A model generated the notes under the pieces. The model saw only the letters and a list, made by a program, of their open reading frames with translations, was not told the DNA's origin and ran no database searches. From positions 1-64,000 of the forward strand of contig NZ_VITV01000001.1 in NCBI RefSeq assembly GCF_007828035.1: a DNA stretch of 64,000 nucleotides, read 5' to 3'. Below are positions 1 to 8,585 of this stretch, piece by piece. Source of the stretch: Nitrospirillum amazonense (GTDB lineage: Bacteria > Pseudomonadota > Alphaproteobacteria > Azospirillales > Azospirillaceae). A program made the position numbers and the translations under genes. Every line of letters starts with the position of its first letter. Positions within the stretch are counted from its first letter, which is position 1.

Positions 1-413
1 GCCCAGCCCAGCAGGGCCGCCAGCATCTGGCCGGTCTGGTTGGCGTCGTCGTCGATGGCCTGCTTGCCCAGGATGACCAGGCCGGGCTGTTCCTTTTCCA
101 CCAACGCCTTCAGCGCCTTGGCCACGCCCAGCGGCTGCGTCTCCACATCCGTTTCCACCAGGATGGCGCGGTCGGCCCCCATGGCCAGCGCCGTGCGCAA
201 CGCATCTTGCGCCGCCCCCGGCCCGATGCTCACCACCACGATCTCGGTGGCTTTGCCCGCCTCTTTCAGGCGAACCGCCTCCTCAACCGCGATCTCGTCG
301 AACGGGTTCATCGACATCTTGACGTTGGCCGTCTCCACACCCGTGCCGTCCGCCTTCACGCGAACCTTCACGTTGTAGTCAACGACCCGCTTGACCGCGA
401 CCAACACTTTCAT
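1..413 (-). CDS. etfB: Electron transfer flavoprotein beta subunit (3' end outside window)
   Basis: The N-terminal 137 residues of EtfB are present; the rest lies beyond base 1. EtfB pairs with EtfA to accept electrons from acyl-CoA dehydrogenases and passes them to ETF-ubiquinone oxidoreductase. The translation starts [19 protein letters not shown] and contains the family-typical segments [17 protein letters not shown] and [15 protein letters not shown], which lies near the AMP-binding site in known EtfB structures. It sits 12 bases downstream of an acyl-CoA dehydrogenase on the same strand, so the electron donor and its acceptor are probably cotranscribed. An etfA gene is expected just outside the window; this is inference. 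Confidence 0.93.
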   Translation of the reverse strand, partial: MKVLVAVKRVVDYNVKVRVKADGTGVETANVKMSMNPFDEIAVEEAVRLKEAGKATEIVVVSIGPGAAQDALRTALAMGADRAILVETDVETQPLGVAKALKALVEKEQPGLVILGKQAIDDDANQTGQMLAALLGW

Positions 414-425
414 CGCTCAAGTCCC

Positions 426-1553
426 TCAGAGGTTGCGGGAAATCACCAGCTTCTGGATGTCGCTGGTGCCCTCGTAAATCTGGCAGACGCGCACATCGCG
501 ATAGATGCGCTCCACCGGGAAATCATCGACATAGCCATAGCCGCCGAAGGTCTGGATGGCGTCGGAGCAGACACGCTCCGCCATCTCGGACGCGAACAGC
601 TTGGCCATGGAGGCCTCCTTCAGGCAGGGCTGGCCCACCTGGCGCAGGCTGGCGGCATGCAGCACCAGCTGGCGCGCCGCCTCGATGCGGGTGGCCATGT
701 CCGCCAGGCGAAAGGCCACGGCCTGGTGCTCGATGATGGCCACACCCATGCTGGTGCGCTCGCGCGCATAGTCACGGGCAGCATTGAACGCCGCCTGGGC
801 CATGCCCACGGACTGGGCGGCAATGCCGATGCGCCCGCCCTCCAGGTTGGCGAGCGCGATGCGATAGCCCTGGCCGGGCTCACCCAGCATGGCCTCATGC
901 GGCACCCGAACATTGTCGAACACGATCTGCGCGGTATCGCTGCAGCGCTGGCCCAGCTTGTGCTCCAGCCGGGCCACGGTATAGCCGGGGGTGTCGGTCG
1001 GCACCAGGAAGGCGGAGATGCCCTTCTTGCCGGCCGCCGGATCGGTGACGGCGAAGACCAGGGCCACGCCGGCGTTTTGGCCGTTGGTGATGAACTGCTT
1101 GGCGCCGTTGATGATCCAATGGTCGCCGTCCCGCACGGCGCGGGTCTTGAGCGCGGACGCGTCGGAGCCCGCCTGCGGCTCCGTCAGGCAGAAGGCGCCC
1201 AGCATTTGGCCCGACGCCATGGCACGCAGATAGCGTTCCTTCTGCGCCGGGGTGCCGAACTTCAGGATGGGCGCACAGCCGACGGAGTTATGCACACTCA
1301 TGATGGTGGAGATGGCGCCATCGCCGGCCGCGATCTCCTCGATCGCCAGAACGTAGGACAGGATGTCGGTGCCGGCCCCGCCCCATTCCTCGGGCACCAG
1401 CATACCCATCAGGCCCAGCTCGCCCATGGCCTTCAGCTCCTCGGCCGGGAAGGCACTGGTGCGGTCGCGTTCCGCCGCCCCGGGCGCCAGCCGTTCACGG
1501 GCGAAGGCGCGCGCCATGTCGCGCACCATGGCCTGTTCCTCGGTGATCAGCAT
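426..1553 (-). CDS. Acyl-CoA dehydrogenase, short/branched-chain type
   Basis: A 375-residue flavoenzyme for alpha,beta-dehydrogenation of acyl-CoA in fatty acid or branched-chain amino acid breakdown. It shows the full family layout: an N-terminal helical domain, the FAD/substrate strand [12 protein letters not shown] near residue 125, FITNGQNA, and the C-terminal helical domain with [20 protein letters not shown]. The catalytic base is probably the Glu in [10 protein letters not shown] close to the C terminus, as in short/medium-chain enzymes. The ATG at 1553 has a GAGGAA-rich stretch upstream. It runs into etfB and is divergent from an AraC-type regulator, which may control it. Chain length or exact substrate cannot be told from motifs. 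Confidence 0.93.
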   Translation of the reverse strand: MLITEEQAMVRDMARAFARERLAPGAAERDRTSAFPAEELKAMGELGLMGMLVPEEWGGAGTDILSYVLAIEEIAAGDGAISTIMSVHNSVGCAPILKFGTPAQKERYLRAMASGQMLGAFCLTEPQAGSDASALKTRAVRDGDHWIINGAKQFITNGQNAGVALVFAVTDPAAGKKGISAFLVPTDTPGYTVARLEHKLGQRCSDTAQIVFDNVRVPHEAMLGEPGQGYRIALANLEGGRIGIAAQSVGMAQAAFNAARDYARERTSMGVAIIEHQAVAFRLADMATRIEAARQLVLHAASLRQVGQPCLKEASMAKLFASEMAERVCSDAIQTFGGYGYVDDFPVERIYRDVRVCQIYEGTSDIQKLVISRNL

Positions 1554-1699
1554 GGGGTGCGTTTCCTCCTCGCTTTTGGCCGGTGCTTTTGGGCCGGCTT
1601 GCCAGTTGCGGCCACACTAGACATGATCGATCCAATCCGAAATGACCAACCGGATCAAATCCGGTGATCGTTTTTGTCAATCCGTTAGGATGTCGTCGC

Positions 1700-2776
1700 G
1701 TGGACAGGATCCTCCAGGACAAGAACAGCGTCGCCCCCTATTTCGTGGAGGCGGCGCTGGCCTGCGCCACCGCGCGGGGCCTGGACGCCGCCCCCCTGCG
1801 GCGCAAGGCCGGGCTGCATACCGTGCCCGCCGGCGTCCGCGTGCCGGTGACCACCTATGGCACGCTGTTGCGCCTGCTGGCCCAGGTGATGGATGACGAA
1901 TTCTTCGGCCTGGACGCGCGGCGCATGAAGATCGGCACCTTTTCCGTCATCTGCCTGCTGGCCCTGGGCGGCCGCGACCTGGGGCGGGCCCTCGACCTGG
2001 CTTGCCGTGGCTATAACAGCGTGTTCGACGGTATGCGGGTGGGCATCCGCCGCCAGGGCCGCCTGGCCTGCCTGGAAATCCGCGCAACGCCGCCAGGGCA
2101 ACCACCGGCGCTGTTCGCGCAAGAGACGTTGATGACCTACCTGCACGGCCTAGCCTGCTGGCTGGTGCGGCGGCGCATCCCCATAGCCGCCGCCGACTTC
2201 GCCCACCCCGCCCCGCCGCATGCGGAGGAGTACAGGGTGCTCTACAGCTCCACCCTGCGCTTCGGCCAGGACGCCGCCCGCCTATGGTTCGACGCCGCCC
2301 TGCTGGCCCTGCCGGTGGCGCAGGACGCGCGCACGGCCGTCACCTTCCTGAACCGCGCGCCGGAGAATTTCCTGGTGCGCTACCGCAACCCGGACAGCTA
2401 CGCCCGGCGCGTGGCCCAGATGCTGGACCACCAGCCGCCCGCCGCGTGGCCCGACTTCGACGCCGTGGCCCGCAGCCTGCGCTGTTCCCCTGCCACCCTG
2501 CGCCGCAGCCTGCGGCAGGAGGGGCGGCCCTTCCAAAGCATCAAGGACGAACTGCGCCGCCGCGCGGCCGAGGCGTCGCTGGCGGCGGGGACGGAACCCA
2601 TCCCCGAGTTGGCCGCCCGGCTGGGCTTCGCCGAACCCAGCGCCTTCCACCGCGCCTTCCGCAAATGGACGGGCATGGCGCCCGGTACCTTCCGCACGGC
2701 GAGCGGCAAACACCTCAAATCAGCTTCGGGGCCGCCAGCATCGCCTCGATCTCCACGGCCGGAACCGGCCGGCTGA
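1700..2776 (+). CDS. AraC-family transcriptional regulator (AraC_arabinose_bd type)
   Basis: A cytoplasmic DNA-binding regulator of about 358 residues. The N-terminal two thirds resemble the ligand-binding region of OruR/ArgR-like AraC proteins. The C terminus holds the paired helix-turn-helix domain, seen in SPATLRRSLRQEGRPFQSIKDELRR-like sequence and in IPELAARLGFAEPSAFHRAF followed by KWTGMAPGTFR. The reading frame is open from a GTG at 1664, but the GTG at 1700 has AGGA nine bases upstream and begins VDRILQDKNSVAPYF, so I prefer it. Its end overlaps the convergent signalling gene by 62 bases. Divergence from the acyl-CoA dehydrogenase suggests it controls that operon (inference); the ligand is unknown. 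Confidence 0.85.
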   Translation: MDRILQDKNSVAPYFVEAALACATARGLDAAPLRRKAGLHTVPAGVRVPVTTYGTLLRLLAQVMDDEFFGLDARRMKIGTFSVICLLALGGRDLGRALDLACRGYNSVFDGMRVGIRRQGRLACLEIRATPPGQPPALFAQETLMTYLHGLACWLVRRRIPIAAADFAHPAPPHAEEYRVLYSSTLRFGQDAARLWFDAALLALPVAQDARTAVTFLNRAPENFLVRYRNPDSYARRVAQMLDHQPPAAWPDFDAVARSLRCSPATLRRSLRQEGRPFQSIKDELRRRAAEASLAAGTEPIPELAARLGFAEPSAFHRAFRKWTGMAPGTFRTASGKHLKSASGPPASPRSPRPEPAG

Positions 2777-5258
2777 TGAGATAGCCCTGCATCTCGTCAC
2801 AGCGCAGCAGGCGCAGCAGCTTGGCCTGGTCCGCCGTCTCCACGCCCTCCGCCACCACCTTCAGGCCCAGGCTGTGGGCCAGCTGGATGATGGTGGAGAC
2901 GATGGTGGTGTCTTCCGAGCTGGCGTCGATGCTGGAAACGAAGGCCCGGTCGATCTTCAGCGCCGTCAGCGGCAGGCGGGCGATATAGGCCAGCGAGGAA
3001 TAGCCCGTGCCGAAATCGTCGATATAGACCTGCACGCCCATCTCACGCAGGGCCGCGATCTTGGGAATGCAGGCCTGGATGTCCCGCATCAGCACGCTTT
3101 CCGTGATCTCCAGATCCAGGCAGGCGCGCGCCGCCTCGTCCCGGTCCAGGCGGCCCCTCATCCCGTCCACGAAATCATCGCGCGCCAATTGCAGGGCGGA
3201 AACGTTGACGGCGATGCGCGGCGGCTTCAGCCCCTGGGCCCGCCAGCATTGGAAGTCCGTCACCGCCTGGCTCATGACCCAGTCGCCCATGTCGTGGATC
3301 AGGCCCAGTTCCTCCACCAGCGGGATGAACTCCGCCGGGCCCACGATGCCGCAGCCGGGCTCATTCCAGCGGATCAGCGCCTCGAGGCCGGTGACGCGGC
3401 CGTCGCGCAGGTCGATCTTGGGTTGGTAATGCAGCACATATTGACCATTCTCCAGCGCGGTGCGCAGCTGGGTTTCGCGGCGCAAAGCCTGGGCCAGGCG
3501 CTTGTTCATGCCCGTGGCGTAGAACAGCAGGCGCTCGCGCGTGTCCTTGGCCTTCTTGAGCGCGATCTCCGCATGGGCGAACAGCGATTCCCCATCCTCG
3601 GCATCGTCCGGGAACAGCGCCGCGCCCACCCGGGCGGACAGGCGCAGCTGCTCGCCGCCCGCCTGGATCAGGGTGTCGAAGCAGGGAAGGATCCTTTCCC
3701 GCACCAGGTGTGCCACGTCGCCCGCGCCCTTCACCTCCGGCACCAGCATGCCGAAGCAGTCGGCGCCGACGCGCCCCAGCGTATCGGTGAGGGGGGCCGC
3801 GGCGGACAGGCGGCGGGCCACCTCGCGCAGCACCTCATCCCCGATGTCCAGGCCCAGGCTGTCGTTGATGCTGCGGAATCGCTCGACATCGACCAGGATC
3901 AAAGCCATCAGCCGCCGCTTGGCCTGTGCCCGCGCCACATGCTGGGCCAGGCGGTCGGCGAACAGGCTGCGGTTCGCCAGGCCGGTCAGCCCGTCGTACA
4001 GCGCCAGGTAATCCAGGCGCAGGGCCTTGTGCAAATGGTCCAGCGCGAAGGAGATATTGCCCGCCATCTCGCGCAGCAGGGCCACCTCCTGCGCGTCGAA
4101 GCGATCGGTCTCCATGGCCGACAGGGCCATGATGCCCACGGCGGTCCGGTCCATCACCAGGGGCAGCACCAGGGTAGTCATCCCCTCGACACACTCCACC
4201 GCCGCCACCGGCACTTGGTCCCTCAGGGCGGAGGCAACAATGGTGTCCAGCGGGTGCTCCGCCCTTCCCGGCGCCGAATCCACCGGCATCGGCGACAGCG
4301 CCGCCAGGCTCACGCCATCGGCCGCCACGGGAACCACCCGTCCCTCCTCCACCAGGCCGATCCACGCCTGGTGGAACTGGCCCTGTCCGGTGGCGATGCG
4401 GCAGGCGTCGGCGAACAGCTGGTGCTGATCGTGCACGCGCACGATCAGGCCGTTGATACCGCTGAGCACCGCCTGGGCGCGGGTCAGGCGGGCGATACGC
4501 TCCTCCAGCCGCAGGCGGTCGGTCACGTCGCGGGCGATGCCCACCAGGCCGGTACCCTGGCCCTTTTCATCCACCACCGGCGCCACGGTGGCCGACACCC
4601 AGCGGTCGCCCAGCCGCCCCACCAGATCCACCACCGGCCTGCCGGTCTGCAGCACCATGCGCTCCTGCGCCTCGATAGTCTCCGCCAGGGCCGGATCCAG
4701 GAAATCACCCACCCGCTTGCCCAGGCAGGCCACCGGGCTTTCCAGGCCCAGGTCGCGGGCGGCGGCGCGGTTGACGCGCTGGAAGCGGTGGGATCGATCC
4801 TTAAAAAAGATGGAGTCCGGCACGCTGTCCATCAGGTGGTGCAGCAGCCGCTGCTCCTCCAACAGGGCGCGATGCAGCTGGCAATACGCAACGGCCTTGT
4901 TCACCACCCGGCGCAGTTCTTTCGGATCCCAGGGCTTGGTGATGTAGCCGAAGATCTGGCCCTTGTTCACCGCCGCCACCACGGCGTCCAGGTCGGAATA
5001 TCCGGTGAACAGGATGCGCGGCGCATCCGACAGGCGGCTGGCGATGCCCAGGAATTCATGGCCGCTCAGGCCCGGCATACGCTGATCGGAAATGATGGCC
5101 GACAGGTCGGACTCATGTTCCAGCAGCTTCAGCGCCGCCTTGGGCGAGGTCTGCAGCAGGACGCGAAAGTCATCCTCGAGCAGGTCTTCCATGGCCGCCA
5201 GCACCTGGGGCTCATCATCGACCACTAGGATGGTCTTCGCGTCCTTGCCCTGGGGCAT
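2715..5258 (-). CDS. Response regulator REC-PAS-GAF-GGDEF(degenerate)-EAL, predicted c-di-GMP phosphodiesterase
   Basis: An 847-residue cytoplasmic output protein. The receiver (about 8-122) has DD14-15, phospho-acceptor Asp58 in IISDQRMPG, Thr85 and Lys108. A PAS domain follows from about 140, then a GAF-like domain (about 260-415), a GGDEF-type domain and a C-terminal EAL domain. The cyclase signature is broken: the motif position reads RVGADCFGML instead of GGDEF, so cyclase activity is unlikely. The EAL domain looks intact: EALIRW, NVSALQL, LEITES, IDDFGTGYSSL, KIDRAF and VAEGVET, which supply the expected metal and catalytic carboxylates. It is the last gene of the chemosensory operon, two bases after cheB, the slot that WspR (REC-GGDEF) fills in Wsp systems. 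Its receiver is close to that of the 690-residue hybrid kinase in the same operon. Confidence 0.93.
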   Translation of the reverse strand: MPQGKDAKTILVVDDEPQVLAAMEDLLEDDFRVLLQTSPKAALKLLEHESDLSAIISDQRMPGLSGHEFLGIASRLSDAPRILFTGYSDLDAVVAAVNKGQIFGYITKPWDPKELRRVVNKAVAYCQLHRALLEEQRLLHHLMDSVPDSIFFKDRSHRFQRVNRAAARDLGLESPVACLGKRVGDFLDPALAETIEAQERMVLQTGRPVVDLVGRLGDRWVSATVAPVVDEKGQGTGLVGIARDVTDRLRLEERIARLTRAQAVLSGINGLIVRVHDQHQLFADACRIATGQGQFHQAWIGLVEEGRVVPVAADGVSLAALSPMPVDSAPGRAEHPLDTIVASALRDQVPVAAVECVEGMTTLVLPLVMDRTAVGIMALSAMETDRFDAQEVALLREMAGNISFALDHLHKALRLDYLALYDGLTGLANRSLFADRLAQHVARAQAKRRLMALILVDVERFRSINDSLGLDIGDEVLREVARRLSAAAPLTDTLGRVGADCFGMLVPEVKGAGDVAHLVRERILPCFDTLIQAGGEQLRLSARVGAALFPDDAEDGESLFAHAEIALKKAKDTRERLLFYATGMNKRLAQALRRETQLRTALENGQYVLHYQPKIDLRDGRVTGLEALIRWNEPGCGIVGPAEFIPLVEELGLIHDMGDWVMSQAVTDFQCWRAQGLKPPRIAVNVSALQLARDDFVDGMRGRLDRDEAARACLDLEITESVLMRDIQACIPKIAALREMGVQVYIDDFGTGYSSLAYIARLPLTALKIDRAFVSSIDASSEDTTIVSTIIQLAHSLGLKVVAEGVETADQAKLLRLLRCDEMQGYLISRPVPAVEIEAMLAAPKLI

Positions 5259-5260
5259 GG

Positions 5261-6319
5261 CTAATGTCCCTCCGCCTTCCGCACCAGCGTGAGCAGCCGG
5301 GCGGCGATCTCATCCGGCTTCAGCACGGCGGTGGCGCCCCCGAGGGCGATGGCCGCCCCGGGCATGCCATGGACGATGCTGCTTTCCTTGTCCTGCGCGA
5401 AGGTGACCGCGCCCGCGTCGCGCATCTCGCGCAGTTCCATGGCGCCGTCCACGCCCATGCCGGACAGCAGCACGCCCACGGCGCGGGCCCCGTGCACCCG
5501 CGTGACGGAGCGGAAAAAGTGCGACACCGCCGGCCGGGCGCTGTTCTCCGGCGCGCCATGGTCCAGCTTGATGGTCCCGTCGAGCCCCAAGCCCATATGG
5601 GCGTTGTCGGGCGCCAGGTAGAAATGCCCAGGGCGCGGCACGTCGCCCGCCTTGGCCACCTGCACCGGCAGGGCGGACCCGCTGGCCAGCCAGTCGGCGA
5701 AACCACCCACGAACCCGGGGGAGATGTGCTGCACCGCGAGCAGCGGGACGGGAAAATCCGCCGGCAGGCCGGCCAGGATGGCCTGCAGGGCCACGGGGCC
5801 GCCGGTGGATGCGCCGATGGCGACGACGGCCGGCCGCGTGCCGCTTGGCAGGGTGGCCTCCGGCATGGGGCGGGCCACGGGTTCGCGCGGCAGCTTGGAC
5901 GGGTTGGCCCAGCGTCGCACCACCTTGACCTCGGCCATCAGGCGCACCGTCTGCGCCAGTTCCGCCGCCTCGATGGCCTGGCGGGGGTGGCCCACGCCCA
6001 CCGGGCGGTGGACGAAGGCCACGGCGCCGGCGTCCAGGGCGCGGAAGGTCGCCGCCACATGGTCGCTCATGGTGCTGCTGACCACCACGATGGGGCAGGG
6101 CGTCTCTTCCATGATGCGGCGGGTGGCGGCCAGGCCGCCCAGGCGCGGCATGTGGATGTCCATCGTCACCACGTCGGGGCGATGGCGGGCCACCGCCTCC
6201 ACCGCCTGCAGGCCGTCGACAGCGATGGCCACCACCTCGATGTCGGGTTCCCCCGACAGGATGGAGACCAGATATTCACGTAGCGTGGGTGAGTCTTCGG
6301 CGACAACGACCCGAATCAT
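5261..6319 (-). CDS. cheB: Chemotaxis-type protein-glutamate methylesterase CheB (WspF-like)
   Basis: 352 residues: a receiver domain (phospho-acceptor Asp54 in VVTMDIHMPRLGG) joined by a linker to a methylesterase domain. The catalytic triad is visible as Ser171 in GASTGG, His198 in AVQHISPGF and Asp291 in GMGVDGAMELREM. It should remove methyl groups from the CHASE3 receptor encoded in the same operon and so set its adaptation state. At the usual receiver Lys position the sequence reads FVHRPVGVGHP, with Arg105 instead of Lys; receivers of WspF-type esterases also deviate here. It starts 12 bases after cheA and ends two bases before the EAL gene, so translation of all three is probably linked. 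Confidence 0.93.
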   Translation of the reverse strand: MIRVVVAEDSPTLREYLVSILSGEPDIEVVAIAVDGLQAVEAVARHRPDVVTMDIHMPRLGGLAATRRIMEETPCPIVVVSSTMSDHVAATFRALDAGAVAFVHRPVGVGHPRQAIEAAELAQTVRLMAEVKVVRRWANPSKLPREPVARPMPEATLPSGTRPAVVAIGASTGGPVALQAILAGLPADFPVPLLAVQHISPGFVGGFADWLASGSALPVQVAKAGDVPRPGHFYLAPDNAHMGLGLDGTIKLDHGAPENSARPAVSHFFRSVTRVHGARAVGVLLSGMGVDGAMELREMRDAGAVTFAQDKESSIVHGMPGAAIALGGATAVLKPDEIAARLLTLVRKAEGH

Positions 6320-6331
6320 TAGAGGCTTTCC

Positions 6332-8575
6332 TTAGACCAAATGACTGACGATTTGCAGCAGATTGCCCTGGTCGAAACTGTCCTTGACCAGATAGGCGTT
6401 GGCACCGGCATCAATTCCCCGTTCCTTATCCTCGCGTGAGCCCAGCGAGGTGATCAGCACCACGGGCAGCTCGGCCAGCTTCGGCGCGCCGCGCACCTTG
6501 GTGGTCAGCTCGAAGCCGCCCATGCGCGGCATCTCCACATCCGACACCAGCAGATCGAACTCCTCCCCGCCAGTCAGGGCGGCCCAGGCGTCCACCCCGT
6601 CCACCGCGGTGCGCACCTGATAGCCCGCCGCCTCCAGCAGGTTCTTGAACAGCGTACGTGCAGTGATGCTGTCTTCTGCAATCAATATGGACTTTTTTCG
6701 CGAGACGACCACCGTCGGTCGCGCGGTCGCGGGCGCCTGCGCCGCCCCCGCCAGCAGATCGGGGATGTTCAGGATCAGCGCCACCTCGCCCGTGGCCAAT
6801 ACGCTGGCGCCGGTGACGTAGGGTGCCCGGGCCAGCTGCGGTCCCAGGCTTTTCATCAGCACTTCCTGTTCATCGCGCACGCGGTCGACGATGAACGCCG
6901 TGGCTTGGCCGCCCCGGCTCAGCACCGCCACGGTGTAGTGGCTGGGCGGCGGCTGGTTGCCGCGGGATGGCGCCAGGCCCAGTACGTCGGCCAGCCGGAC
7001 CAGACCCAGGGTGCGGCCATCCAGCACCACGGTCTCCCGGTTCTCCACCGTGGCGATGGCGCCCAGGGCCACGCGTGCCACCCGTTCCACCCCACCGGTG
7101 GGCAGGATGAAGCAGGCGCCCTCGACCTCCACCAGCACCCCACGGAAGCTGGCCAGCGTCACCGGCAGGCGGATGCGGAAGACGGTGCCCAGGCCCACGG
7201 TGGATTCCACCGCCAGGCCGCCACCGAGCCTCTCCACCTTCTCCTGCACGATGGGCAGGCCCAGGCCCCGGCCGGACACGTCGGTCAGCAGGCCGCTGGT
7301 CGACAGGCCGGACCGGAAGGCCAGCGCCCGGGCCGCGTCGTCGTCCAGGGCCGCCGCGGCCGCCGCCGACATCAGGCCCTGTTCCGCGGCGGCATGGCGC
7401 AGGCGCGTCACGTCGAAGCCGCCGCCATCGTCGGCGATGGCGATTTCCGCCCGCCCCGCCTCGGTCTGGGCGACGGTGATGGCCAGCGTACCGCGCGGGG
7501 CCTTGCCCTTGGCCTCGCGCGCATCCGGCGGTTCGATGCCGTGGGCGATGGCGTTGCGCACCAGGTGCAGCAGCGCGTCCTTCATCTCTTCCTGGATGCG
7601 CCGGTCGATCTCCAGGTCCCCGCCCCGAATGATCAGCTCCACCTCCTTCCCCTCGGCCCGGGCGAGGTCGCGCACCAGGGGGGCCATGGGGTCCAGCAGG
7701 GCGGACACCGGCACCATCAACACCTGCTTGGCCTCGTCCAGCAGGCTGTCCAGCATCTTGCCCAGGATGCGCAGATCCTGGCGGCCGGCATTGGCCAGCT
7801 GGGCGATGCGGCCGGACAGCCAGCGCAGGGTGTCGCCCTGCTGCTTCAGCAGGCGGGCGGCGGGGCTGTCCTCAGCCTCCTCCAGCCGGCGGCGGGCGCG
7901 CTCGTGCGAGCGCACGCGCTCAGCCACCTCCGACGCCAGCCCGCCCAGGTCGGCCACCTGGCGGCCGGCCGCCAGGCGGGCGGACACCAGCTCCTCGGCA
8001 TGGCGCAGCAGCGTGTCGACCTTGGAGGTGGCGATACGCAGGGTAGGCCGGCTGCCGACGCGCGGCGCGTCCGGCGCGGGGGTATCGGCCGGCGGCGCCT
8101 CTTCCGCCGGGGGCCGGGGCGGCGGCTCCGTCCGGGCGGCGGGCTCGGCCGGCGCGGCGGCCTTGGCCACCGGCTCCCGCCCCTCGGCATAGGCCTCCAG
8201 GGCCGAGACCAGGGCGTCCTGGTCGGGCCCGGCCACCACGCTGCCATCCAGCAGGCCGCGCACCCGGGCGTAGCCCTGGTGCAGTAGATCCATGCCGCCG
8301 GGGGTCAACGCCAGCCTGCCCCCCTTCAGGGCGGCGAAGACGCTTTCCATGGCATGGCACACGGCCACCACCGCGCCCAGGTTCACCGCACGGGCGGCAC
8401 CCTTCAGGGTGTGCACCTCGCGGAAGGTGGTCTCCACCAGCTCCTGCGCGCGCTCACGCGGGGGCGACTGCTCCAGGGCCAACAGTCCGGCGGCGATGGC
8501 GGAGAGGTGCTCCTCCGCCTCCACCTCAAACATGGCCAGCAGCCTTTTCAGGAGCTGATCGTCCGACTGGCTCAT
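6332..8575 (-). CDS. cheA: Hybrid chemosensory histidine kinase CheA with C-terminal receiver (WspE/CheA3-like)
   Basis: 747 residues. The Hpt (P1) domain carries His55 in REVHTLKGAARAVN. A Pro/Ala-rich linker (about 135-190) leads to a P3-like helical region, then the ATPase domain with N-box LLHLVRNAIAHGIEPP, G1 ADDGGGFD and G2 SGRGLGLPIV. A CheW-like P5 domain follows, and the last 120 residues are a receiver (LIAEDS, LLVSDVEMPRMGG, Lys in NAYLVKDSF). No separate CheY is encoded nearby, so phosphate may go to its own receiver, CheB, the kinases' receivers or the EAL protein. This CheA-REC form is standard in Wsp, Chp and Che3 systems, which control development, biofilm or c-di-GMP more often than flagella. 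Confidence 0.94.
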   Translation of the reverse strand: MSQSDDQLLKRLLAMFEVEAEEHLSAIAAGLLALEQSPPRERAQELVETTFREVHTLKGAARAVNLGAVVAVCHAMESVFAALKGGRLALTPGGMDLLHQGYARVRGLLDGSVVAGPDQDALVSALEAYAEGREPVAKAAAPAEPAARTEPPPRPPAEEAPPADTPAPDAPRVGSRPTLRIATSKVDTLLRHAEELVSARLAAGRQVADLGGLASEVAERVRSHERARRRLEEAEDSPAARLLKQQGDTLRWLSGRIAQLANAGRQDLRILGKMLDSLLDEAKQVLMVPVSALLDPMAPLVRDLARAEGKEVELIIRGGDLEIDRRIQEEMKDALLHLVRNAIAHGIEPPDAREAKGKAPRGTLAITVAQTEAGRAEIAIADDGGGFDVTRLRHAAAEQGLMSAAAAAALDDDAARALAFRSGLSTSGLLTDVSGRGLGLPIVQEKVERLGGGLAVESTVGLGTVFRIRLPVTLASFRGVLVEVEGACFILPTGGVERVARVALGAIATVENRETVVLDGRTLGLVRLADVLGLAPSRGNQPPPSHYTVAVLSRGGQATAFIVDRVRDEQEVLMKSLGPQLARAPYVTGASVLATGEVALILNIPDLLAGAAQAPATARPTVVVSRKKSILIAEDSITARTLFKNLLEAAGYQVRTAVDGVDAWAALTGGEEFDLLVSDVEMPRMGGFELTTKVRGAPKLAELPVVLITSLGSREDKERGIDAGANAYLVKDSFDQGNLLQIVSHLV

Positions 8576-8585
8576 GGGCCGGTCC

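Noticed and set aside
207-1667. A 486-codon open frame antisense to etfB and the acyl-CoA dehydrogenase
   Set aside because: It spans two genes and their gap, and its product lacks any family features.
2874-5228. A 784-codon open frame antisense to the REC-PAS-GAF-GGDEF-EAL gene
   Set aside because: The product is His/Gln/Arg-rich low-complexity sequence; the sense strand carries five recognisable domains.
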